NCBI GenBank assembly: GCA_030634545.1 | Contig: DAOWAN010000005.1 | Location: 1 to 42,874, forward strand | From: Candidatus Nanohalarchaeota archaeon | GTDB taxonomy: Archaea; EX4484-52; B79-G9 | Direction: 5' to 3' | Length of the DNA: 42,874 bases | Shown here: positions 9,601 to 19,570 of the stretch, piece by piece | Layout of the letters: each line of letters begins with the position of its first letter | How positions within the stretch are numbered: position 1 is the first letter of the stretch | Notes under the pieces: model-generated | The model's input: only the letters and a program-made list of their open reading frames with translations | Database searches by the model: none | What the model was told of the DNA's origin: nothing | Program-made: the position numbers and the translations under genes

Positions 9601-10502
9601 CCTCTAAGTTCAAGGTCGGATAGAACCTTGTCAATCTCCTTTTTAGTGTCGTCTGTCACATCAATCAGTGGAAGCTGCGCAATACCTACGGGTATGTTGA
9701 GTTTCCTGAGCGCATAATGTGCTGGCTGGGGATTTGTTTCTATGAATAGTACGCGATATAGTTCCTGTAGTTTCCGGTCAATTATGCTGGCTTCTTCATA
9801 TTTTCCTTTGAGTGCAAGGTTTACAATTTCGCATGTGCGCTTTGGATCAATGTTAGCTGCAACAGAAATGCTGCCTCTACCACCTGCTTTGATGATCTCA
9901 AGGTTTAGTTTATCGTCACCGGATACCACAGTAAAGTCAATGTCCTGTGTGCCTTCAATAATCTTTTTGATCTGTTCCATGTTGCCTGATGCTTCTTTTA
10001 CTGCAACGATATTTGAAAACTCTTTTGCCAGTCGGATTGTGGTTTCTGCATCAATATTCTTGCAGGTTCTCCCAGGTACATTATAAAGAATAATATCTCC
10101 GTCAATCTTTGATGCGATGTGTGCATAGTGCTGATATAGTCCTTCCTGCATTGGCTTGTTCTGATAGGGGCTTATCTGCAGATGAGTTGTGATTCCTATG
10201 TCCTCTATTTTTTTTGCAGCTTCAATCGCTTCTCTTGTGCAATTTGAGCCGTCGCCTGCAATCACTTTGGTTTTGCTGTTGACATGTTCCAGACAGTTTT
10301 TCATGAGGGTAATCTGTTCGTCCCATGTCATGGAACTTGCATGTCCTGTGCATCCTGCAACAAGAATCCCGTCAACACCTCCTTTAAGGACATAGTCTAT
10401 CAACTGGTTCATTGCTTTTTGGTTTACCTGGTTGGTGAGCCCGTCTCCATCGTTCATAGGAGTTACAAGTGCGGGGTAGCATCCACTAAATATTTTACTC
10501 AT
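9597..10502 (-). CDS. dapA: 4-hydroxy-tetrahydrodipicolinate synthase
   Basis: YPALVTPMNDG, GCTGHASSMTWDEQ, YNVPGRTC, VAVKEASGN, VVSGDDKLNL. GGAGG upstream supports the MSKIF start; 8-nt overlap with dapB. Confidence 0.94.
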   Translation of the reverse strand: MSKIFSGCYPALVTPMNDGDGLTNQVNQKAMNQLIDYVLKGGVDGILVAGCTGHASSMTWDEQITLMKNCLEHVNSKTKVIAGDGSNCTREAIEAAKKIEDIGITTHLQISPYQNKPMQEGLYQHYAHIASKIDGDIILYNVPGRTCKNIDAETTIRLAKEFSNIVAVKEASGNMEQIKKIIEGTQDIDFTVVSGDDKLNLEIIKAGGRGSISVAANIDPKRTCEIVNLALKGKYEEASIIDRKLQELYRVLFIETNPQPAHYALRKLNIPVGIAQLPLIDVTDDTKKEIDKVLSDLELRG

Positions 10503-11268
10503 TTTGGTCGCCTCCAATTATTTCGTCCATCATGTCTTCAAAGTTATAGTATCCTTTTTTTTCGTTTATCCATTGCGCTGCTGATAATGCGCCGTCTGCG
10601 AATCCTGTTCGTCCTCTTGCTGTGTGCTTTATCTCGATTGTGTCTGCAAGTGAGTCGAATCCTATTACGTGGGTGCCGGGTATGGTTCCTGTGCGCACAC
10701 TTGCAAAGTGCAGTTCGTCTGGCTCTATTTTGCGGTCAAGGCGTGTTGTAACTAATTTTTTCTTGCGGTCAAGGTTCTTAATGAGCACTTCGCCGAGTTT
10801 TACTGCTGTGCCTGATGGGCTGTCTACTTTTTGGTTGTGGTGCAGTTCGTATGCGTATTCGTCGTATTGCGGGAACTTGTTGAAAAGTTTTGCTGCATGT
10901 GCTGTGATTCGAAACAGGAGGTTTACGCCGATTGAGAAGTTGTGGGCATAGATAAATCCTGTGTTGTTGTCTTTAATTATATTTTTGACCTGTTCTGCTT
11001 TATCATACCATGCTGTGGTTCCGACGACTATGTTTTTTTTGAGAGCAGCAATTTTTTTTACGTTGTCTATGAGGACGTCGGGGCACGTAAAGTCAATGCA
11101 GACGTCAACTCCGTCCAGGCTTTCTTTGTTGATCTCATTGTAGATTTTTCCCTGTTTCTCAATGAATGGGTCTATTATTGATTTGACGCAGATGCCTTTT
11201 TCATGCGCGAGGGTCTCAATAGTACGTCCCATTTTTCCGTATCCGATTATTGCGATGTTTAGTGTCAT
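10495..11268 (-). CDS. dapB: 4-hydroxy-tetrahydrodipicolinate reductase
   Basis: IAIIGYGKMGRTIE, VDVCIDFTCPD, VVGTTAWYD, YELHHNQKVDSPSGTA, GTIPGTHVIGFDS. GGAGGAGA SD upstream. Confidence 0.95.
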   Translation of the reverse strand: MTLNIAIIGYGKMGRTIETLAHEKGICVKSIIDPFIEKQGKIYNEINKESLDGVDVCIDFTCPDVLIDNVKKIAALKKNIVVGTTAWYDKAEQVKNIIKDNNTGFIYAHNFSIGVNLLFRITAHAAKLFNKFPQYDEYAYELHHNQKVDSPSGTAVKLGEVLIKNLDRKKKLVTTRLDRKIEPDELHFASVRTGTIPGTHVIGFDSLADTIEIKHTARGRTGFADGALSAAQWINEKKGYYNFEDMMDEIIGGDQNE

Positions 11269-12046
11269 GCTATCATCTCCTCCAGAACATAAGTGGTCTG
11301 GTAATTAGATTATTTATATTTATTTTATTGATATCATGTGATTTATTAAGATTAATTAGATTATCAAAGTGAATTGAATTACTATGGGTGCTAAGAATAT
11401 CTGAGAAAATGTTCTTGCATGCAAAAGCAGGAAAAGAAACAGGACAAATGAAATTAAAATAACTAGATATGGTCTTCATGCGTTCAATAGAGTTTCCGAT
11501 ATCCACCCATGTACATTTAATCACAATGGGTTATGGTAGCGCAATATTTATAAGTTTAATTGTGAATCTCGAAGAATTATGTGAAATTGGACTATATTTA
11601 ACTCCTAACTCTATCAGTTTTACGTTATATGTACGAATATTAAGATGTTATACCTTGAATATGTGATTTGTGTCTATGTGCTATTTACGTAATATGTTTT
11701 TGTCGCTAAATGGGCTATTATTTACGAATCTATAACTTTCCATAAGAGAGGAGGAGTTAGGGTCTAACATATCCTATGTAGAATCATATAGTCTAAATAT
11801 TATCTGAACTCTAAAATGTAGAATTATAATCTATGAACTCAACAAATCAACTGCTTTTGTACAGGTCGTGACGAAATGGCTTGATGATATCGTTTAGCAT
11901 TTTTCGAACATATTGTTGAAAACAGCAACAACATAAGCGATTCTCAATGGTTCTGCAATATCACCAACAAATCACTAAAAAGCAATAGATTTTTATAATT
12001 TTGGTTACCTTATAGTAATATTAAAAATAAATGTGTGGTGAAGTTT

Positions 12047-12250
12047 ATGAGTTTAGATTTAAGTAAATTTGATGGAATGTATCTCCCTGATTCTATAAGT
12101 CCATATGGGGAGGATACTCTTGTAATAGGTGGGAAGTGCTATAGTATGGATTCTGCCGGTTCAAGCGCAGCTCATTTTTTAGGTAATTTAGCTGATTTAG
12201 AAGAGGATGCTATTGGTATGTTGTCTAATTATCATGTCTCTTTGGATTGA
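12047..12250 (+). CDS. Small hypothetical protein (67 aa)
   Basis: ATG preceded by GGTGAAG; AT-rich TATA-like stretch about 50 nt upstream. Sequence MSLDLSKFDGMYLPDSISPYGEDTLVIGG... not recognised. Confidence 0.4.
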   Translation: MSLDLSKFDGMYLPDSISPYGEDTLVIGGKCYSMDSAGSSAAHFLGNLADLEEDAIGMLSNYHVSLD

Positions 12251-12574
12251 TTATAGTATCGGAGAGAATGATTTAGATTAGTGTTGGAACTATAGTGAAT
12301 ATACTAATAAATTGGTTCAAAACAAGAAAATATCCAACTAAGCTAAATTTTCAGAAATTAGTTGGATTCCATAGTCTGAAATCGTGTATATATGAGTAAT
12401 ATGACCTAAAAGCAAATATGAACTCTCTATTTTCTAACCTAAAATATAATTCGAAAATAGTTTTCATGTAAAATCCACAGAAAATTAAGCAGAAAACGAT
12501 TACTGAACGTAGCACAATCTAAAAAAACATAGTGACTAAAATCAATTATATTCCTATAAAGAAGTAGATTTCTG

Positions 12575-13291
12575 CCCAGTTTGAGCGACCGAAGGGAGCG
12601 GAAACTGGGAGCTATGTTAATTACGTTTTTTAAGGATAGATGATAAATTCTTTTAGAGGCAGAGTTAGAAGGTGTGGTAGCCTTCTGCCTCTTTGAAAGT
12701 TTGTTCTGCTTAGTTTTACTTTGGCTGAGCAACTTCTTAAAAATTTCAACGACGGGGTGGAAAAAATGAATGACGACTTAGTTAGGCGTAGCCATTGTGT
12801 ATCACGGATATGGGGACACTTTTCCCTAAAGACAAAATACGCGCACAAAATTTTTGAGAAACATCAGGTATTTCGTGGCGCATGTGAGTGTTTAGTGCTT
12901 GAGATATTCAACGAGATGGATATTGAGGTAGACACATATGGCTTTGATGATAATCATTTTCATGCAATAATTGACCTTGGTTTTTGGAGTCTGCCTGATG
13001 TTTGCAAAAAAATAAAGGGTACAACAGGTCGTAAACTTCTTGAAATGTTTCCCCAGATCAAAAAAACCTATTTTTGGGGTTCTGGACTTTGGTCGCGAAC
13101 CAAGTATTTTTACAGCATTGGAAGAGACAGGACATCGATCCAAAGGTATATTGGCAAACAGAGATATTTCAAGAAGGGACTTTTCAAAAGAACTTTGCCT
13201 GCTTCGCAAAGTACGCTTTCTAACTTTGCGGCATAGACAGAAGTGCGTCATGCCCCCAGTCTATAGCGACCGAAGGGAGCGGTGACTGGGG
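12575..13291 (+). mobile_element. IS200/RAYT-like element (tnpA only) bounded by matching hairpins
   Basis: Left hairpin CCCAGTTT-GAGCGACCGAAGGGAGCGG-AAACTGGG and right hairpin CCCCAGT-CTATAGCGACCGAAGGGAGCGGTG-ACTGGGG share GCGACCGAAGGGAGCGG in the same orientation around a Y1 transposase. Confidence 0.75.
12766..13236 (+). CDS. tnpA: IS200/IS605-family Y1 (HUH) transposase TnpA, possibly RAYT
   Basis: DDNHFHAII (HUH), KKIKGTTGRKLLEMFP, YFWGSGLWSRTKYFYSIGRDRTSIQRYIGKQ (catalytic Tyr region). Confidence 0.85.
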   Translation: MNDDLVRRSHCVSRIWGHFSLKTKYAHKIFEKHQVFRGACECLVLEIFNEMDIEVDTYGFDDNHFHAIIDLGFWSLPDVCKKIKGTTGRKLLEMFPQIKKTYFWGSGLWSRTKYFYSIGRDRTSIQRYIGKQRYFKKGLFKRTLPASQSTLSNFAA

Positions 13292-13369
13292 TTACAGTGA
13301 TGATTTGACGTATACAATCATGAGTGCCTATGCCATATAAGCACCCATGCTGCATGTCATAAACTCTAT

Positions 13370-16042
13370 CTACGCGCATTTGATACAATATTGCGCTTCA
13401 CCATTGCCTAAACTGCACCCAGGGGAAGATAGTTCTTTTATTTCACCCAAGCTTCCGCATTGTCCCACCCAGCTATCGTATGTTCCGCACCAGAATTCTG
13501 GACCGAATGTGTTACCACAATCTACAATATATTCTGCTCTTTGCATATCATTGTTGAAGACACATTCTAGAGTCATATGAGGATATTCTGCATCTTTTAT
13601 ATCAGTTCCTCCCAGACTTACACAGGGACCGCTTATGACACTTGCACATTCATTTGTATTACAGCAGTATTCTTCAGTATATACGCCCAGCTTATCGTAC
13701 CTTCCGGAAGTCTGGCATACTAGCGGCGGGGTGCATTCGGCATCTTCTGCGCATCTGTTGCCGTATTCTGTCACACTTCCATCGCAATCAAGACATTCTG
13801 TAGGTGCAATTAGGTATCGTATAACATGTCCGCAATCAGGTCCGTACATTTTAGTGAATATTTCTGCCATATAGCAGTTGCCGATTTTCGGGGCATCATC
13901 TGTCATTCCGGTATCAAGCCATACCCACACTTGCTCACCGCAAAATGCGCCTTCTCTAAGTTCAATCAGTACTTCTGTGCCATTGTGGTCTCCTTCAGCG
14001 CAGCCTACCTGAGTGCATCCGGTATCAACTATCTTTATCCTGTGCGTACCATCTTCAATCCATGCGGGATTTGTATGTGTATGACAATTTGATTCATCTG
14101 GTACGCTATTTGTACATACTCCATTTTCACATCCATTTTCACAGTATGTTGATTTCCAGAAACTGCCCTGCGGATCAGGATGTTTTAGAACACAGGTCTT
14201 GTTCATGGAAATACTGTATATCTCACCATCCAATATTTCATATAGATCTGTAAACCCGGGTTTACTAAAAGAAAATATACTCCATTTTCCACTAATAAAA
14301 TCATAGTGCCAGATAGAATCGATTTCGTCAGAACAGCTACTAAATAATTCCTCGGGTGTTGTCTTATCGCCCCTGTACAAAAGACCATTACCTGCACTCT
14401 TCTCAGTAAACCAGCCTGCTGGTAAATCAACACTGTCACCCAGGTAACTTACCTTATATGTCCAGTCCTCCTCACTACTAGGTTTATGGCAATATGGAGT
14501 TTTTGTGCAGGCGCCGTCTTTGCAGCTGCTTGGGCATTGATATACGATTTGTTTGTACATATCTCCTTCGCAATAGTACTCAAGGACGTAGTCACCCCTG
14601 CACACGTCAGTTGCACTAAAGTCCTGAGTTGACCAGTAGATTTCACCTTTTACATAATAGTTCTTTCCACTATCTGTATCTGTACAGGATGTTGATTCAC
14701 AGACGGGACAGCTTTTTTCATCACCAACTCCGACAATCATATGCCCTGTTACTGTGTTAGTGTGGAAATTCGCACGATAACATTTGCCTGATTCCAGTGG
14801 TGTTGAGCCAGCTTCAAGCCAAACCCAGGTCTGTTCACTGCACGTTTCAAGTCTTGTAGGATCAGATGTCTTTTTGATCTCTACCAGATATTCATCACCA
14901 AAATTGCTAGTGCATCCCTTCTCTATGACATGTATATCATAATCATTTGACTCAAGCCATGCAGGATTCTCATGCTTATGACATGCTGTATTTTCGCAGA
15001 CAGGACAGTTTATCTCCTCACCAACTCCGACTATCATGTGTCCTGTCACTGTATTAGTGTGAGTATTTACACGGTAACATTTGCCTGATTCCAGTGCAGT
15101 TGAGCCAGCCTCAAACCAGACCCAAAGCCTTTCACCGCAATGTTCGACTCCGGCAGAATTAAAATCATTTCTGAGCTCTATCAGATATTCATCACCATAA
15201 CTACCAGTGCATCCTTTTTCTATGACCTGTATCTCATAATCATTTGTTTCAATCCATGAAGGATTTTCATGCTTGTGACACTCTGCTTCACTAGACACAC
15301 AGGTAGAACAATATCCTTTGTAGATGTCTCCATAATCATGGCACTTTGTATTAGCTAATTCGACAGTTTCTCCACGACCTAAGCATTCTGCTTTCCATTC
15401 ATCATAGGTAGAACACCAGTAATCGTTTCCATATTGCTGCGTACAGTCTATTGTCTCTTGCGGCTCTTCGCATTTAATGCAGTACTGTGTTGCGGATGTC
15501 GCATCAGAGCATCGGCTATAAGCTAATTTTTTAATCTGACCTACAGACTGACACTGTCCTACCCAGTCCTTATATGTCCCGCAGAAGTACTCGGAACCAT
15601 ATTCCTGTGCACAATCAACTATATTTACTTCACCCTCGCATTGACTATTGACTCCGCATCTGCCACTGTCACAGCATAAATCACACCTGTCAATCAGTTT
15701 ACCACTATAACAATACTTCGGCGTATTATGTGAACAATGAGCAAGCATGGTCCCATCTGAGCATTTAGGAATGATCTCTTCATCTATATTATCTGCTTTG
15801 TCTTTTGCCTCAACAAGATCAGCGTTTCCACAATTGAGTGCTCCCAGATACCCTTTGAACAGGAACACAACCTGATTCTGGCTAATATCACTGTTCTGTG
15901 TAATATAGGCGATAATGCTCTTGATAATGTCCTTTTTTTCAATTCCGCAGGCACCAGTGTTATCAGCAAAAACCGGTGTTAATGCTGTTGAGAAAAAAAC
16001 TGCAACAACCAATACCGATATTAAAATCATTTTCGAATTCAT
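13370..16042 (-). CDS. Large secreted Cys-rich protein with repeated modules
   Basis: N-terminal signal peptide MNSKMILISVLVVAVFFSTALTPVFA; GGAGG SD upstream of 16042. Three W/C modules (DC..YG..YWC.TYD.W..QC) and three CHxHxNPxW...GH modules. Confidence 0.85.
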   Translation of the reverse strand: MNSKMILISVLVVAVFFSTALTPVFADNTGACGIEKKDIIKSIIAYITQNSDISQNQVVFLFKGYLGALNCGNADLVEAKDKADNIDEEIIPKCSDGTMLAHCSHNTPKYCYSGKLIDRCDLCCDSGRCGVNSQCEGEVNIVDCAQEYGSEYFCGTYKDWVGQCQSVGQIKKLAYSRCSDATSATQYCIKCEEPQETIDCTQQYGNDYWCSTYDEWKAECLGRGETVELANTKCHDYGDIYKGYCSTCVSSEAECHKHENPSWIETNDYEIQVIEKGCTGSYGDEYLIELRNDFNSAGVEHCGERLWVWFEAGSTALESGKCYRVNTHTNTVTGHMIVGVGEEINCPVCENTACHKHENPAWLESNDYDIHVIEKGCTSNFGDEYLVEIKKTSDPTRLETCSEQTWVWLEAGSTPLESGKCYRANFHTNTVTGHMIVGVGDEKSCPVCESTSCTDTDSGKNYYVKGEIYWSTQDFSATDVCRGDYVLEYYCEGDMYKQIVYQCPSSCKDGACTKTPYCHKPSSEEDWTYKVSYLGDSVDLPAGWFTEKSAGNGLLYRGDKTTPEELFSSCSDEIDSIWHYDFISGKWSIFSFSKPGFTDLYEILDGEIYSISMNKTCVLKHPDPQGSFWKSTYCENGCENGVCTNSVPDESNCHTHTNPAWIEDGTHRIKIVDTGCTQVGCAEGDHNGTEVLIELREGAFCGEQVWVWLDTGMTDDAPKIGNCYMAEIFTKMYGPDCGHVIRYLIAPTECLDCDGSVTEYGNRCAEDAECTPPLVCQTSGRYDKLGVYTEEYCCNTNECASVISGPCVSLGGTDIKDAEYPHMTLECVFNNDMQRAEYIVDCGNTFGPEFWCGTYDSWVGQCGSLGEIKELSSPGCSLGNGEAQYCIKCA

Positions 16043-16195
16043 AAATAACAACCTCCACTTAACTTAATATTTCGTACACCCAGATACACATATAAGTGTC
16101 AGAACCATGAATAACAGTAAAAACAAGTGCATATGCTTCATCACCTTATTTATGTCACAAAGCCCTATTAATATGTTTCTAACCACGCCAGCATA

Positions 16196-16675
16196 CTAAC
16201 AACAAATACTGTGTGCTTTGCAACAAGCCTGTGCGTAGCCAGGGGTCAGTAAATCCAGAATAAAACATGTTCCTTCTGCGGATTTACAGTCAGAATAGTA
16301 AGGAAGCAGTACATATGCTTTTTCAATATAAAACTTCTTTGACTCTAAGGTTATTGTATACACATTTGGGAATCCGGTACCATAAGGCACGTGATTTAAT
16401 ATGTCAACTTCAAGCATATAGCCATTTTCTCTTGCAATAGCTTTTTGCATCACAATAAACTCATCAATTTGAGTCCTATCTGTCAGGTTATTTCGTGCGA
16501 TTTGATAAAGTCCCTTTTCAGTCTCATCAATTGTCCATGCAGGATTATTATTCTGTACATCTGCACAGTCAAAGTGCGTACTCTTGCTAAGAGTATTGCT
16601 CAGCATATATAATGCAAGAATAATCATTATTGCACCTACTATAAAAAATTGACCCTTTCTCACTTTATTTTTCAT
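16196..16675 (-). CDS. Membrane-anchored pilin-like protein
   Basis: MKNKVRKGQFFIVGAIMIILALYMLSNTL: basic leader, G-Q junction and hydrophobic helix resembling archaeal class III prepilins. The ORF is open to 16756, so the start is uncertain. Confidence 0.65.
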   Translation of the reverse strand: MKNKVRKGQFFIVGAIMIILALYMLSNTLSKSTHFDCADVQNNNPAWTIDETEKGLYQIARNNLTDRTQIDEFIVMQKAIARENGYMLEVDILNHVPYGTGFPNVYTITLESKKFYIEKAYVLLPYYSDCKSAEGTCFILDLLTPGYAQACCKAHSICC

Positions 16676-16752
16676 TTTATATTGTGTCATACTACCAATG
16701 AAAAAGCTTGGAAAATTTCTGCAATCCTGTGAGTTGCTCTTCATATCCATAA

Positions 16753-18837
16753 TCATCCACCTACCCTGAAATATGCTTTGTATGGTTGAAACATATCGAT
16801 ATCACTGATAAATGTGCTTTTTACAAGTATAGATTCGGATGCCTTTGAATTCTTCACCAACACAGACCTGTGATCTGAGGACCATAGAATGATTGAGCGA
16901 AGAATATGGAATTCGTCATCTGATGTCATGTTACTCCTTATCCACGCTGTCTTCCTTAAGCCGTTCTTGTGATTCACTATCGCTGATGGAATCTTCCATC
17001 GCTCTGTAAGTGTCCAGTTCACTTCTGAACCATTTTCGGCAATGTCTATTCGATAGTATTCTGGTCCAATTCTCACCAGATCTCCTGTATAAAATGGTCC
17101 TTCATTTACGTCATTGCATTTGCCATTAGAATTAAAGTCTATATTCAGTACATTATATGACTTCGAGATATTAGTTATTGTAAATGGAAATGTCAGATTC
17201 CATGTAGCATTATGTCTGTAGCTACTTCCGATAAGCAGACCTTTTGTACATGTGCCGCTATTTGGCAGGGTGTCTGCATGAATCATATCACCTATATCAT
17301 AAGAGGTTATATTATATTCTGTACTCTCTGCGAGTACAATATAGTTTGTATCATTATGCAGCGAATACAAGTCATATGGATTAGTACCTGTAAATTTATG
17401 CAAAGATACGGGTCTGATTTCAAAATATCTTCCGTTCTTATCTATGTTCTTTACTGTAAAATTCGTATTACCTATCTTTATAATGTCGCCTACAATGATT
17501 TGTCCAAAATCATTAGTCATATTATGGTCGCGGTTTATGTCCAGATATATTGTGTCATATCCTGCCCCTGTTGTGTTCACTATAAGTGCAAGATAATCTA
17601 TACCACTGATACTTGCCATCCCGTAAAAATATAAATCTCTTGTGTATCCTGTGCCAATCCTGCAATATATGTCTGGTGAATTCACATAATTTATAATTCC
17701 ATCAATAGTGTATGTTGTGCATGGATCCGGATTTGTGATATTTGTGCAATTGACATGTCCCAGATAATAATCTGTATCCTCAAGATAACAGTCATACTCA
17801 CGACCAGGTACTGTCCAGTTGCGAATCAGATAGCGCATCCTGTCCTGGGTACTAATTTCCATATTACTAAAATAGAATATTTTTTCAATCTCATAAGTTG
17901 ATTCTGCGGCGCTCTTCGAAACTACAGATATATTCTCATCACCAGAATATCTTCTATCGTAATTCAGATGCTGTAGACCAAATATCTCTCTCTGAACCTC
18001 GTCCAGATTAGCTTCGGTTATGTTAGCAATCTCAATAATCGCCTTTTTTTCGTCAAGGAAGCTGTTAAGTTTGTACTTCATCTTTTTGCTTGTAATATCC
18101 ATATACATTGGTATCAAAAGGATGTCAAGATCCATTATTTCCGATTCATTAACTTTTGCACGAATAGAGATGTTTGTCATGCGATTATTGATTTTTAGGC
18201 TGTTTATACCTTTCCGGTATCGCACAACTTCTTCCCCGCGAATAAATTCAATTTCCTTTGTATTATTGTCTACTGTTGAAAAAATCCAGATTTCTCCGCT
18301 TACATTTATAGCATTAGTCAATGTCTTTGGACCTTCATATTTGTCATAAATGCCGTTATCATCAGAATCAAAATAAATTGAGTCATAATCTTCCTGTCCA
18401 TTTCCAATTCCAGTATCGTTATCTGTCAGGACGAACATATGACCCTTGAATGTGCCATTATAGCAGTTAAATTCAGATACTACACCTGCACTCGCACATG
18501 TAGCAAGTACTGTGCTGTTCTTTATACTTTCATTTGATAGTACTCCTATGAGTATGTTCTCTGAAACAAGTCCTTCAGTGTACAATCCATATGAATTCCC
18601 GATTCCCAGAAAGTGTCTTGATATCTCCACAAATTCCGATGGTCTGTTTTCCACAATCAGCCACGAGAGACCTGCATCATTAAAAGAGGAAAAATACTCC
18701 TGAGATACCTGTTTTTGCATATTCTCAGTCCAGGCAGAATAAGTTTGCGGATATTGAATAATAGTTGCACCATATGTCAAAAGCAGAATAGCTGCAATAA
18801 CGCCTTCTAAAGCATGCATAAATCCCTTTGATCTCAT
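16753..18837 (-). CDS. Large pilin-like / surface protein
   Basis: MRSKGFMHALEGVIAAILLLTYGATII N-terminal hydrophobic helix after a KG pair; long extracellular-type, N- and D-rich remainder. Confidence 0.65.
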   Translation of the reverse strand: MRSKGFMHALEGVIAAILLLTYGATIIQYPQTYSAWTENMQKQVSQEYFSSFNDAGLSWLIVENRPSEFVEISRHFLGIGNSYGLYTEGLVSENILIGVLSNESIKNSTVLATCASAGVVSEFNCYNGTFKGHMFVLTDNDTGIGNGQEDYDSIYFDSDDNGIYDKYEGPKTLTNAINVSGEIWIFSTVDNNTKEIEFIRGEEVVRYRKGINSLKINNRMTNISIRAKVNESEIMDLDILLIPMYMDITSKKMKYKLNSFLDEKKAIIEIANITEANLDEVQREIFGLQHLNYDRRYSGDENISVVSKSAAESTYEIEKIFYFSNMEISTQDRMRYLIRNWTVPGREYDCYLEDTDYYLGHVNCTNITNPDPCTTYTIDGIINYVNSPDIYCRIGTGYTRDLYFYGMASISGIDYLALIVNTTGAGYDTIYLDINRDHNMTNDFGQIIVGDIIKIGNTNFTVKNIDKNGRYFEIRPVSLHKFTGTNPYDLYSLHNDTNYIVLAESTEYNITSYDIGDMIHADTLPNSGTCTKGLLIGSSYRHNATWNLTFPFTITNISKSYNVLNIDFNSNGKCNDVNEGPFYTGDLVRIGPEYYRIDIAENGSEVNWTLTERWKIPSAIVNHKNGLRKTAWIRSNMTSDDEFHILRSIILWSSDHRSVLVKNSKASESILVKSTFISDIDMFQPYKAYFRVGG

Positions 18838-18849
18838 ATATCATTGCCT

Positions 18850-19563
18850 CTACCAGTATACTATATCAATTGAAGTTATCCAATCATTATATGTTACAAA
18901 TCTTTTCACTTTCGAATTTGTTCCTCTCATGGGCGCATACTTTCCACAGTCAATAAGATCCAGACCCAGAATCAAATATTTACCTCGTGAATCAATCTTA
19001 TCTATTGCAAAAGTATACCCTCCTAACAGAACTGTCCCGTTTTCATCAGTTGTCACTACCAAAGCCCCGTCGAATACAGATACGGAATCATATCTTGAAG
19101 GTGTTGTATTGAATAGTTCAAACTCATAGTCTATACCTTTAATAGCCATATTACCTGTCTTGTTCTGTCCATGGATGGTATCTGTTACAATAACTGGGCT
19201 GCTCTTGACTATGATGCGAAAGTCATCTGAGGTATCAACATTGAACAGTTTCTTGAAATAACTATAATTTGTATTACTGGAAGGATCAAGCGGGTGGTAT
19301 GTGGTGCACTGGGATAAAGAACTTAGTGAGAGATCATCTATATTTGTGCTGTTTTTCAGATAATCAACGACCACTACACTTAGTGTCCATGCTTCTTCAC
19401 GAATAGCATTTTCATTTGACTCATCAAAGTATTTTGGGAATACTGCCATAGAAGTATAAAGAATATATGTGACGACCATCATGAATAGTCCAAATCCTGC
19501 AATAAACTCTATACTGATCTGTGCTTTGTGTTGTTTTTTGCTTAAATAAGTCTTATCTGTCAT
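18850..19563 (-). CDS. Archaeal class III prepilin-like protein
   Basis: KKQHKAQISIEFIAGFGLFMMVVTYILY matches the class III prepilin pattern (Q-x-S-x-E). Confidence 0.8.
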   Translation of the reverse strand: MTDKTYLSKKQHKAQISIEFIAGFGLFMMVVTYILYTSMAVFPKYFDESNENAIREEAWTLSVVVVDYLKNSTNIDDLSLSSLSQCTTYHPLDPSSNTNYSYFKKLFNVDTSDDFRIIVKSSPVIVTDTIHGQNKTGNMAIKGIDYEFELFNTTPSRYDSVSVFDGALVVTTDENGTVLLGGYTFAIDKIDSRGKYLILGLDLIDCGKYAPMRGTNSKVKRFVTYNDWITSIDIVYW

Positions 19564-19570
19564 TAGACCA

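Noticed and set aside
11273-11666. Minus ORF 11273-11524 and plus ORF 11469-11666, or a riboswitch upstream of dapB
   Set aside because: AT-rich, no SD or domain; no lysine-riboswitch-like conserved core was seen and such riboswitches are not expected in archaea.
12439-13285. Other ORFs overlapping tnpA (12439-12732, 12630-12848, 12892-13251, 13040-13285)
   Set aside because: Overlap the element's hairpins or the HUH transposase frame; no recognisable domains.
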